NCBI GenBank assembly: GCA_949130495.1 | Contig: OX422219.1 | Span: forward strand, 261,501,111 to 261,565,110 | Direction: 5' to 3' | Source of the DNA: Sambucus nigra | Taxonomy: Eukaryota; Streptophyta; Magnoliopsida; Dipsacales; Adoxaceae | Length of the DNA: 64,000 bases | Shown here: positions 15,001-25,435 of the stretch, one piece after another | How positions within the stretch are numbered: position 1 is the stretch's first letter | Layout: each line of letters starts with the position of its first letter | Made by a program: the position numbers and the translations under genes | The notes under the pieces: model-generated | What the model was told of the DNA's origin: nothing | What the model saw: only the letters and a program-made list of their open reading frames with translations | Database searches by the model: none

Positions 15001-18000
15001 TAAAATGGAGATGATTATTCTGATGTTAAAATATGTTGGATGTAACAAAAACGGATCTAGAATGGACTTATTGAGGATTTAAAATTCTAGGGTTTATGTT
15101 CTTGAAAATTTGGGGAAAAGGGTAGAGATTTGATGAATTAATGATGTTTAGGATGAGTAAATTCCTTAAAAGATGTTAGTATACGATCCTAGTACGTTTT
15201 AGGATGATTAGAGACCATAAAAGATTGTTGGGACGAATTTTGGTTGAGATTAGAAGTGTAGAAACTGGTGAAAAACGAATATATAATTTCTGGGCCTGAA
15301 TCTGGTCACGCGTTAGAAGACCTACCCAGGTCGTTCGAACGAGCTTCTAATGAGTTGACAGTCTGGGGTTCTAACGAGAGGTGTGAGTTGGTATTTGACT
15401 ATATTGAGTATATATGATGTTATATGAATATTGAATTATGAAATTGTCGTGAGATTGATATACGGCAATTTGGACATTTTATTGGGACGCGGGTGACAGT
15501 CGCGTCAGGTTATAACTATTTTAATTATAAAAGTGAATTTAAATTCTATTAACCGTATGGTCCTTTTGAGTGCGCCAACGCGTCCGGAAGGGTCGAGATA
15601 GTCAGAAAACACTAGCCGGGGGTTTAGTTTGGGTCCCGGGGTTATTTTAGGCCATACCGGCATCTTATAATATTGTATTTTTGGGAATTAATAATGACGA
15701 AAATTAGGAGTCTTTATTTGATTGGGAATAGACCCACTAAACGCACTAACCAACCCTTAATGACCCAATAGCTACGGAGGTTATCTGATTAGGTTTCCAA
15801 AACTTTCCCAAAGAAAACCCTAGCCACCTTTGGAGAAGAAAGCTTGTAGAAAGAGAGAGAGAAGGAATTCTGCAGAAAAGCTTCATCAAACCAACACCAA
15901 TTCAGAGACACTAGAGGCAAGTGGTTTAATTTTATTTAATTCAGAGAATGTTTCTTCCATGTTAGATAAATTGTCAGATTTACATTTGTTCTTGGAAGTT
16001 AAATAAAAACCCATGTTAATTGAACCTAGGACTTGAATTTTGAGGACAAATTGCATGTAGAATAGTATGGAGATGATTATTCAGATGTTAAAATATGTTG
16101 GATGTAACAAAAATGGATCTTGAATGGACTTATTGAGGATTTAAAATTCTAGGGTTTATGTTCTTGAAGATTTGGGGAAAAGGGTAGAGATTTGATGAAT
16201 TAATGATGTTTAGGATGTGTAAATTCCTTAAAAGATGTTAGTATATGATCCTAGTACGTTTTAGGATGATTAGAGACCATAAAACATTGTTGGGACGAAT
16301 TTTGGTTGAGATTAGAAGTGTAGAAATTGGTGAAAAACGAATATAGAATTTCTGAGCCTGAATCTAGTCACTCGTTAGAAGACCTACCCAGGTCGTTCGA
16401 ACGAACTCGTTCGAACGAGCTTCTAATGAGTTGACAGTTTGGGGTTCTAACGAGAGGTGTGAGTTGGTATTTGACTATATTGAGTATATATGATGTTATA
16501 TGAATACTGAATTATGAAATTGTCGTGAGATTGATATACGACAATTTGGACATTTTATTGGGACGCGGGTGACAGTCGCGTCAGGTTATAATTTTTTATT
16601 ATAAAAGTGAATTTAAATTCTATTAACCGTATCTTCGTTTTGAGTGCGCCAACGCGTCCGGAAGGGACGAGATAGTCAGAAAACACTAGCCGGGGGTTTA
16701 GTTTGGGTCCCGGGGTATTTTTAGGCCATACCGGCATCTTATAATATTGTATTTTTGGGAATTAATAATGACAAAAATTAGGAGTCTTTATCTGATTGGG
16801 AATAGACCCACTAAACCCACTAACCAACCCTTAATGACCCAATAGCTACGGAGGTTATCTGATTAGGTTTCCAAAACTTTCCCAAAGAAAACCCTAGCCA
16901 CCTTTGGAAAAGAAGGCTTGTAGAGAGAGAGAGAGAAGGAATTCTGCAGAAAAGCTTCATCAAACCAACACCAATTCAGAGACACTAGAGGCAAGTGGTT
17001 TAATTTGATTTAATTCAGAGAATGTTTCTTCCATGTTAGATGAATTGTCAGATTTACATTTGTTCTTGGAAGTTAAATAAAAACCCATGTTAATTGAACT
17101 TAGGACTTGAATTTTGAGGACAAATTGCATGTAGAATAGTATGGAGATGATTATTCTGATGTTAAAATATGTTGGATGTAACAAAAATGGATCTTGAATG
17201 GACTTATTGAGGATTTAAAATTCTAGGGTTTTTGTTCTTGAAAATTTGGGGAAAAGGGTAGAGATTTGATGAATTAATGATGTTTAGGATGTGTAAATTC
17301 CTTAAAAGATGTTAGTATATGATCCTAGTACGTTTTAGGATGATTAGAGACCATAAAACATTGTTGGGACGAATTTTGGTTGAGATTAGAAGTGTAGAAA
17401 TTGGTGAAAAACGAATATAGAATTTCTGGGTCTGAATCTAGTCACTCGTTAGAAGACCTACCCAGGTCGTTCGAACGAACTCGTTCGAACGAGCTTCTAA
17501 CGAGTTGACACTTTGGGGTTCTAACGAGAGGTGTGAGTTGGTATTTGACTATATTGAGTATATATGATGTTATATGAATATTGAATTATGAAATTCTCAT
17601 GAGATTGATATACGACAATTTGGACATTTTATTGGGACGCGGGTGACAGTCGCGTCAGGTTATAATTATTTTAATTATAAAAGTGAATTTAAATTCTATT
17701 AACCGTATGGTCGTTTTGAGTGCCCCAATGCGTCCGGAAGGGTCGAGATAGTCAGAAAACACTAGCCGGGGGTTTAGTTTGGGTCCCGGGGTATTTTTAG
17801 GCCATACCGGCATCTTATAATATTGTATTTTTGGGAATTAATAATGACGAAAATTAGGAGTCTTTATCTGATTGGGAATAGACCCACTAAACCCACTAAC
17901 CAACCCTTAATGACCCAATAGCTATGGAGGTTATCTGATTAGGTTTCCAAAACTTTCCCAAAGAAAACCCTAGCCACCTTTGGAGAAGAAGGCCTGTAGA

Positions 18001-21000
18001 GAGAGACAGAGAAGGAATTCTGCAGAAAACCTTCATCAAACCAACACCAAATTCAGAGACACTAGAGGCAAGTGGTTTAATTTGATTTAATTCAGAGAAT
18101 GTTTCTTCCATGTTAGATAAATTGTCAGATTTTCATTTGTTCTTGGAAGTTAAATAAAAACCCATGTTAATTGAACTTAGGACTTGAATTTTGAGGGCAA
18201 ATTGCATGTAGAATAGTATGGAGATGATTATTCTGATGTTAAAATATGTTGGATGTAACAAAAACAGATCTAGAATGGACTTATTCAGGATTTAAAATTC
18301 TAGGGTATATGTTCTTGAAAATTTGGGGAAAAGCGTAGAGATTTGATGAATTAATGATGTTTAGGATGTGTAAATTCCTTAAAAGATGTTAGTATATGAT
18401 CCTAGTACGTTTTAGGATGATTAGAGACCATAAAACATTGTTGGGACGAATTTTGGTTGAGATTAGAAGTGTAGAAATTGGTGAAAAACGAATATAGAAT
18501 TTCTGGGCCTGAATCTGGTCACTCGTTAGAAGACCTACCCAGGTCGTAAACGAGTTGACAGTTTGGGGTTCTAACGAGAGGTGTGAGTTGGTATTTGACT
18601 ATATTGAGTATATATGATGTTATATGAATATTGAATTATGAAATTGTCATGAGATTGATATACGGCAATTTGGACATTTTATTGGGACGCGGGTGACAGT
18701 CGCGTCAGGTTATAATTATTTTAATTATAAAAGTGAATTTAAATTATATTAACCGTATGGTCGTTTTGAGTGCGCCAACGCATCCGGAAGGGTCGAGATA
18801 GTCCGAAAACACTAGCCGGGGGTTTAGTTTGGGTCCCGGGGTATTTTTAGGCCATACCGGCATCTTATAAGGGTAGTTTGGTAATATTGTATTTTTGGGA
18901 ATTAATAATGACAAAAATTAGGAGTCTTTATCTGATTGGGAATAGACCCACTAAACCGACTAACCAACCCTTAATGACCCAATAGCTACGGAGGTTATCT
19001 GATTAGGTTTCCAAAACTTTCCCAAAGAAAACCCTAGCCACCTTTGGAGAAGAAGGCTTGTAGAGAGAGAGAGAGAAGGAATTCTGCAGAAAAGCTTCAT
19101 CAAACCAACACCAAATTCAGAGACACTAGAGGCAAGTGGTTTAATTTGATTTAATTCAGAGAATGTTTCTTCCATGTTAGATAAATTGTCAGATTTACAT
19201 TTGTTCTTGGAAGTTAAATAAAAACCCATGTTAATTGAACTTAGGACTTGAAATTTGAGGACAAATTGCATGTAGAATAGTATGGAGATGATTATTCTGA
19301 TGTTAAAATATGTTGGATGTAACAAAAACGGATCTAGAATGGACTTATTGAGGATTTAAAATTCTAGGGTTTATGTTCTTGAAAATTTGGGGAAAAGCGT
19401 AGAGATTTGACGAATTAATGATGTTTAGGATGTGTAAATTCCTTAAAAGATGTTAGTATATGATCCTAGTACGTTTTAGGATGATTAGAGACCATAAAAC
19501 ATTGTTGGGACGGATTTTGGTTGAGATTAGAAGTGTAGAAATTGGTGAAAAATGAATATAGAATTTCTGGGCCCGAGTCTGGTCACTCGTTAGAAGACCT
19601 AACCAGGTCGGTCGAACGAACTCGTTCGAACGAGCTTCTAACGAGTTGACAGTTTGGGGTTCTAACGAGAGGTGTGAGTTGGTATTTGACTATATTGAGT
19701 ATATATGAGTATATATGAATATTGAATTATGAAATTGTCGTGAGATTGATATACGGCAATTTGGACATTTTATTGGGACGCGGGTGACAGTCGCGTCAGG
19801 TTATAATTATTTTAATTATAAAAGTGAATTTAAATTCTATTAACCGTATGGTCGTTTTGAGTGCGCCAACGCGTCCGAAAGGGTCGAGATAGTCAGAAAA
19901 CACTGGCCGGGTTTTTAGTTTGGGTCCCGGGGTATTTTTAGGCCATACCGGCATCTTATAATATTGTATTTTTGGGAATTAATAATGACGAAAATTATGA
20001 GTCTTTATCTGATTGGTAATAGACCCACTAAACCCACTAACCAACCCTTAATGACCCAATAGCTACGGAGGTTATCTGATTAGGTTTCCAAAACTTTCCC
20101 AAAGAAAACCCTAGCCACCTTTGGAGAAGAAGGCTTGTAGAGAGAGAGAGAGAAGGAATTCTGCAGAAAAGCTTCATCAAACCAACACCAAATTCAGAGA
20201 CAATAGAGGCAAGTGGTTTAATTTGATTTAATTCAGAGAATGTTTCTTCCATGTTAGATAAATTGTCAGATTTACATTTGTTCTTGGAAGTTAAATAAAA
20301 ACCCATGTTAATTGAACTTAAGACTTGAATTTTGAGGACAAATTGCATGTAGAATAGTATGGAGATGATTATTCTGATGTTAAAATATGTTGGATGTAAT
20401 AAAAACGGATCTAGAATGGACTTATTGAGGATTTAAAATTCTAGGGTTTATGTTCTTGAAAATTTGGGGAAAAGGGTAAAGATTTGATGAATTAATGATG
20501 TTTAGGATGTGTAAATTCCTTAAAAGATTTTAGTATATGATCCTAGTACGTTTTAGGATGATTAGAGACCATAAAACATTGTTAGGACGAATTTTGGTTG
20601 AGATTAGAAGTGTAGAAATTGGTGAAAAACGAATATAGAATTTCTGGGCCTGAATCTGGTCACTCGTTAGAAGACCTACCCAGGTCGTTCGAACGAACTC
20701 GTTCGAACGAGCTTCTAACGAGTTGACAGTTTGGGGTTCTAACGAGAGGTGTGAGTTGGTATTTGACTATATTGAGTATATATGATGTTATATGAATATT
20801 GAATTATGAAATTGTTATGAGATTGATATACGGCAATTTGGACATTTTATTGGGACGCGGGTGACAGTCGCGTCAGTTAATAATTATTTTAATTATAAAA
20901 GTGAATTTAAATTCTATTAACCGTATGGTCGTTTTGAGTGCGCCAACGCGTCAGGAAGGGTCGAGATAGTCAGAAAACATAAGCCGGGGGTTTTGTTTGG

Positions 21001-21829
21001 GTCCCGGGGTATTTTTAGGCCATACCGGCATCTTATAATATTGTATTTTTGGGAATTAATAATGACGAAAATTAGGAGTCTTTATCTGATTGGGAATAGA
21101 CCCACTAAACCCACTAACCAACCCTTAATGACCCAATAGCTACGGAGGTTTTCTGATTAGGTTTCCAAAACTTTCCCAAAGAAAACCCTAGCCACCTTTG
21201 GAGAAGAAGGCTTGTAGAGAGAGAGAGAGAAGGAATTCTGCAGAAAAGCTTCATCAAACCAACACCAAATTCAGAGACACTAGAGGCAAGTGGTTTAATT
21301 TGATTTAATTCAGAGAATGTTTCTTCCATGTTAGATAAATTGTCAGATTTACATTTGTTCTTGGAAGTTAAATAAAAACCCATGTTAATTGAACTTAGGA
21401 CTTAAATTTTGAGGACAAATTGCATGTAGAATAGTATGGAGATGATTATTCTGATGTTAAAATATGTTGGATGTAACAAAAACGGATCTAGAATGGACTT
21501 ATTGAGGATTTAAAATTCTAGGGTTTATGTTCTTGAAAATTTGGGGAAAAGGGTAGAGATTTGATGAATTAATGATGTTTAGGATGTGTAAATTCCTTAA
21601 AAGATGTTAGTATATGATCCTAGTACGTTTTAGGATGATTAGAGACCATAAAACATTGTTAGGACGAATTTTGGTTGAGATTAGAAGTGTAGAAATTGGT
21701 GAAAAACGAATATAGAATTTCTTGGCCTGAATCTGGTCACTCGTTAGAAGACCTACCCAGGTCGTTCGAACGAACTCGTTCGAACGAGCTTCTAACGAGT
21801 TGACAGTTTGGGGTTCTAACGAGAGGTAT
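1..21829 (+). repeat. LTR-derived tandem array (about 20 units of ~1.06-1.09 kb)
   Basis: Head-to-tail array of a unit that starts, by an arbitrary anchor (attaatgatg), at 1, 1076, 2151, 3242, 4316, 5407, 6481, 7572, 8647, 9738, 10816, 11907, 12983, 14046, 15137, 16199, 17273, 18350, 19414, 20491 and 21568. The last copy is partial and the array runs off the left edge. Spacings are 1075, 1075, 1091, 1074, 1091, 1074, 1091, 1075, 1091, 1078, 1091, 1076, 1063, 1091, 1062, 1074, 1077, 1064, 1077 and 1077. Each unit matches, in the same order, a ~1.07-kb internal piece of the Tekay LTRs at 48,441-51,406 and 56,252-59,214 (reverse strand). Shared blocks include the TATAAAAG motif, the GCCAACGCGTCCGGAAGGGTC block, the CCCACTAACCAACCC block, the GA-rich tract and the TCGTTCGAACGA palindromes. 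The 60-121-residue reading frames found on the minus strand in every unit recur only because the DNA recurs. I regard this as non-coding satellite DNA derived from an LTR. Confidence 0.95.
1076..11906 (+). repeat. Dimeric higher-order repeat (five ~2,165-bp dimers)
   Basis: Within the array, units alternate between a short type (A, 1074-1078 bp) and a long type (B, 1091 bp). This gives dimers at 1076-3241, 3242-5406, 5407-7571, 7572-9737 and 9738-11906 (2166, 2165, 2165, 2166, 2169 bp). B carries 16 extra bases (gggtagtttggtaat region, for example 2699-2714) after the CATCTTATAA block. The intact Tekay LTRs have a similar segment there, so B looks ancestral and A looks like a deletion derivative. 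A and B also differ by linked substitutions in the palindrome-flanking part, for example cagtctgggg versus cagtttgggg and actatgttgag versus actatattgag. The regular alternation breaks down after about 12,983. Confidence 0.85.
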
Positions 21830-23550
21830 GTTCATTCGATAATCTCGTTCGAACGAGATCTCATTAGATAGCCCAGTTCGTTCGAACGAAATCTCGTTCG
21901 AACAGTCTCGTTCGAACGAGACTTCTAACGAGCTGGCAGTTTAGGCCTTTTGGCCTGTTTTGATTTTGGGAGTCCCGTAAACTTGTTCGAGGATAGAGGT
22001 AACATTCCTTTGATGGTGTATTAGTATACTTGGGACATTTGGGATTTAATGAGGAGTAAATTATATAAGTGCGGATCAAATCAAATAGACATTTGAGTCG
22101 AGACGTGAGTGGCTACTACGACGTGAGAATAAATTATGGCGCGTATAAATATGGACCGGGATTTCATAAGTTGTATATATATTGAGTTGGTACGAGAAAG
22201 CGATATGTACTACAATTAAAATACGGGATTACTAAGACGTGTGCTTACTTAGTATTGGTAAATGAATTGTGTATATGACATACCTACCATACTTGCTATC
22301 ACCGGAGGTTCGCGTTCGCTTAGGGCCCTCTAGTCCTTGTGTTGCCCGGATTTAGACTGGTTAATTTGATGAACATAGGTCAGAGAAAGTCTTATTGGGA
22401 TGTTAATAAGTCCGCTGATCGTGGGAGCGTAGGTATGTGCGTGACCCATGTGATGTGACTGTGTTCGCCTCCATTATTTGTGATGTTGTTATCTGTGAAC
22501 TATTCCTGAGAGATTCGGAATATGTGATCCTTATATACGTGATGTACCATGATGGATAGCAGAGTATGTGTGCACCGCAGCTTAGTCTCGGGGTGCTTAT
22601 ATTGTATATTTATGTTGTGGAAAAATATACACTTAATAAACTGAGAACTTTCATATGGTATTGTGTGTAACTATGGAATAAAATAAAAGGGATGATCTAT
22701 AATGAGTTGTATTACTTTTATATGAGAACTTGAATTTATGTTAAGCCCCTATTTAATTGAGATCGTTATAATGTTAATGGGAACTGAGTAATAAGGGTAG
22801 AATCTATGACAGTCTAGCTAGATATGATGTCACTTAACTAGTGGTTAGATGGGTACTTACGTTAGGAGTGCACAGTTAGACGAGAGGTGAGAATTCCATG
22901 TGAGTGCACGTCCTAACATGTACTTTGCATTTAATGTTTTAAATGTTTTTAAAGCACTTGCAGGTTTTTAAAATATCTCCACATTCGGGCTCTGACCCGT
23001 TTGCTTTCAAATCTATTTTTCTTGTAAAACCATTTTAGGTGCCCAGCCACATGGACACCATGCATAGGATACTCATTCAGGTGACGAGCTGTAGCTGTTT
23101 GTGGAAGCTACAGGGAATTGCTTTTAGACGCTTCTACCATTTGGATTCCTGATTCAGTATTTATCAGTTGTAGGGCATGTTGCCCATTTCTATTAGAGAC
23201 ATCTTCCCATTCCAGTTTTTCAGACTTTGTCATGTATTGATTTTGTATTCAGTTTAGTTATTTCAGTTTGTGGTATTGTAGTGAGGAGTTTTCCCGCAGA
23301 CTTTATTTACATTATGTGATGGTTATTCTATTTACTTCGTTATGGTGAATGGTGTTATTATTCTTCATTACACTTGTTGCATGTTAATCAGACTTTAATT
23401 AAAATTTGACAACTTACTTTTTAAATACTAGGTGGTTAGTAATCATTAAAATGTTTTCGACAGTGATGCTATTAACTGGATCAACTTGGCATTCTGAATT
23501 AATTTAATAAAGGAGTAGCTACCCGGTATTTAATTAGTCGGGGTGTCACA
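21830..23550 (+). mobile_element. 3' remainder of the Tekay-type LTR that carries the array
   Basis: From 21,830 the sequence leaves the repeat unit and follows the minus-strand Tekay LTR to its end. It has several TCGTTCGAACGA palindromes at 21,840-21,935, then the TTCGAGGATAGAGG block, then the CAGCCACATGGACACC / GGTGACGAGCTGTAGC block near 23,045-23,095. It closes with GGGGTGTCACA ending at 23,550, the reverse complement of the TGTGACACCCC that opens the LTRs at 48,441 and 56,252. No primer-binding site follows; the next base belongs to a copia pol gene. This is therefore a solo LTR or the 3' LTR of an element whose body lies left of the window. No protein is encoded here; the reading frame at 21,864-22,079 (minus) is spurious. 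Confidence 0.9.
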
Positions 23551-23552
23551 GA

Positions 23553-25110
23553 AACTATGCTCATTATGCATGTTTTGTTTCCCCTGTTGAATTAAAGAAT
23601 GTATATGATGCATTGAATGACCCTCATTTGATTTCTGCCATGCAGGAATAACTTCTTCAATTTGTCATTCATGATGTTTGTTATCTTATACCTAGGCCTG
23701 ATCACAAAAAGGTTATTGGCACTCATTGGATGTTTAAAAATAAATTTGATGAAAGTGGGATAATCATTAGAAACAAAGCCAGATTAGTGTCTCAAGGATA
23801 CTCTCAAATTGAAGGAATAGATTTTGACGAGACTTTTGCCCCTGTTACTCACTTAAAATCTGTTCGTCTTCTTTTTGCAATATCTTGTTACTTGCATTTT
23901 GCGCTTTACCTAATGGATGTCAAATCTGCCTTTCTTAATGGTGTCTTGACTGAAGAGACCTATGTTGAAAAACCCAAATGGTTCATCGACCCTCAATATC
24001 CCAATCATGTTTATCATCTTAAAAAGGCTTTGTATGGTCTAAAACAAGCACCAAGAGCCTGGTATGAGCGTCTTTCCAACTTTCTCTTAGACAAAGGTTT
24101 TAAGAGAGGTGGAAATGATCAAACCCTTTTTGTCAAACATTTTGACAAAGATATCATTATAGCTCAAGTCTATGTTGACAATATTATTTTTGGATCGACT
24201 TCCCCTTCAGAAGTTAAATCCTTTTTTGAAATTATGCATAGAGAATTTCAAATGTCTCTCATGGGGGAGTTACAATTTTTCCTGGGTCTTCAAGTCAAAT
24301 AGAATTCATATGGTTTATTTGTGTCGCAATCTAAATATGATTTAGAGATTGTTAAAAAATTTGGGCTTGAAAGTGCAAAAGATGCTAAAACTCCCATGAG
24401 TACTATGGTCAAACTATCTAAATATGAGAGTGGTAAATCCATAGATCCAACTCTATATCGTAGTATGATAGGAACCTTACTATACCTTACTGCCTCGCAT
24501 CCTGATATTAGGTACACAGTTTGCGTGCCCGTTATCAAAATAATCCTAAAGAGAGCCACTTAGTATGCGTGAAAAGAATCATTAAATACATAAAAGGCAC
24601 TCTCTATTTAGGACTTTGGTACACCAATAATACTCCTAGTACTATAATCGAATACACTGATGCCGACTGGACTGGGTGTACTGATGATAGTAAGATCACA
24701 TCAGGAGCATGTTACTATATCGATAATAATTTGGTAGGATGGAGTAGTAAGAAACAAAATTGCACTTCATTGTCCACAGCTGCATCTGAATACATAGCCG
24801 CCGGTAGTTGTTGTGCTCAATTACTTTGGCTTAAAAAATGCTAAACAATTATGGTATTCAAGAAGATCAACTTCATCTCTATTGTGATAATCAAAGTGCG
24901 ATCAATATCTCTAAAAATCCTGTTCAACACTCGCGAACAAAACATATAAAAATTAGACATCACTTTATACATAAATTAGTTGAGACCAAGGAATTAGAAA
25001 TTAACTATCTTCCTACTAATTTGCAACTCGCTAATATGTTTACCAAACCTTTGGATTACAATAGATTTCTTGCTTTGCGAAAATCGATAGGAATGGTTTG
25101 TGATGAATAA
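23553..25110 (+). pseudogene. Ty1/copia (SIRE-type) pol remnant: reverse transcriptase and RNase H
   Basis: The 3' half of a copia polyprotein. The frame opens at 23,553 directly after the inserted LTR and covers most of the RT domain: the KNKARLV region, the MDVKSAFLNG core and ALYGLKQAPRAWYERL. RNase H follows at about 24,521-25,110 (YTDADWTGC, then STAASEYIA and YCDNQSAI). It is dead. There are in-frame stops at 23,649-23,651 (TAA) and 24,300-24,302 (TAG), and frameshifts near 24,523 and 24,838. The RT active site reads YVDN (24,171-24,182) instead of YVDD. The VYVD-IIFGST context, the FLG-QVK ending and the long 3' region place it near SIRE/Maximus. Gag, protease and integrase are absent; they would lie left of the inserted LTR, outside the window. 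Confidence 0.9.
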
Positions 25111-25435
25111 GCTTCTATGACTTAAGTATTATTCCCTTTGTCCATTTGAGACAAAATGGGGGAGTAATTTGAGTCTTATGAGTTCATATTGTTTCTTGCA
25201 CATATTTCTAATAAGCTTGATCTTAGTGATTATTTGCAGGAATCTGTCCCGTTGTATTCAATAGATGTTATTAAGGTATTGATGTATAATTAGTTGAGTT
25301 ATATAATTTTCTGTTTCTAGGAAATGGGTAGATAGAACTTTGTATAGGAATAGGTTTTTTCCTTATTTTCTTGCAGCCCTACGAGTCCTAGTTGACTCAA
25401 AGGAGATTTTGTCTCATATTTCTAAAGGGGGAGAT
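25111..25435 (+). other. Copia 3' untranslated region with two polypurine-tract candidates
   Basis: Non-coding stretch between the RNase H stop and the presumed LTR. The G-rich tract aaatgggggag (about 25,155-25,165) and the tract aaagggggaga (25,424-25,434) both look like polypurine tracts. The second sits directly before the LTR start and is the likelier primer for plus-strand synthesis. No env-like frame is visible. Confidence 0.6.

Noticed and set aside
763..21383. A family of minus-strand reading frames of 71-121 residues, one per array unit
   Set aside because: They recur because the DNA repeats. Two unit types truncate them differently through an indel, no domain or codon pattern supports them, and they are antisense to an LTR.
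1..21829. CRISPR-like or bacterial repeat array
   Set aside because: Units are ~1.08 kb, contiguous and without unique spacers; the context is plant retroelements.
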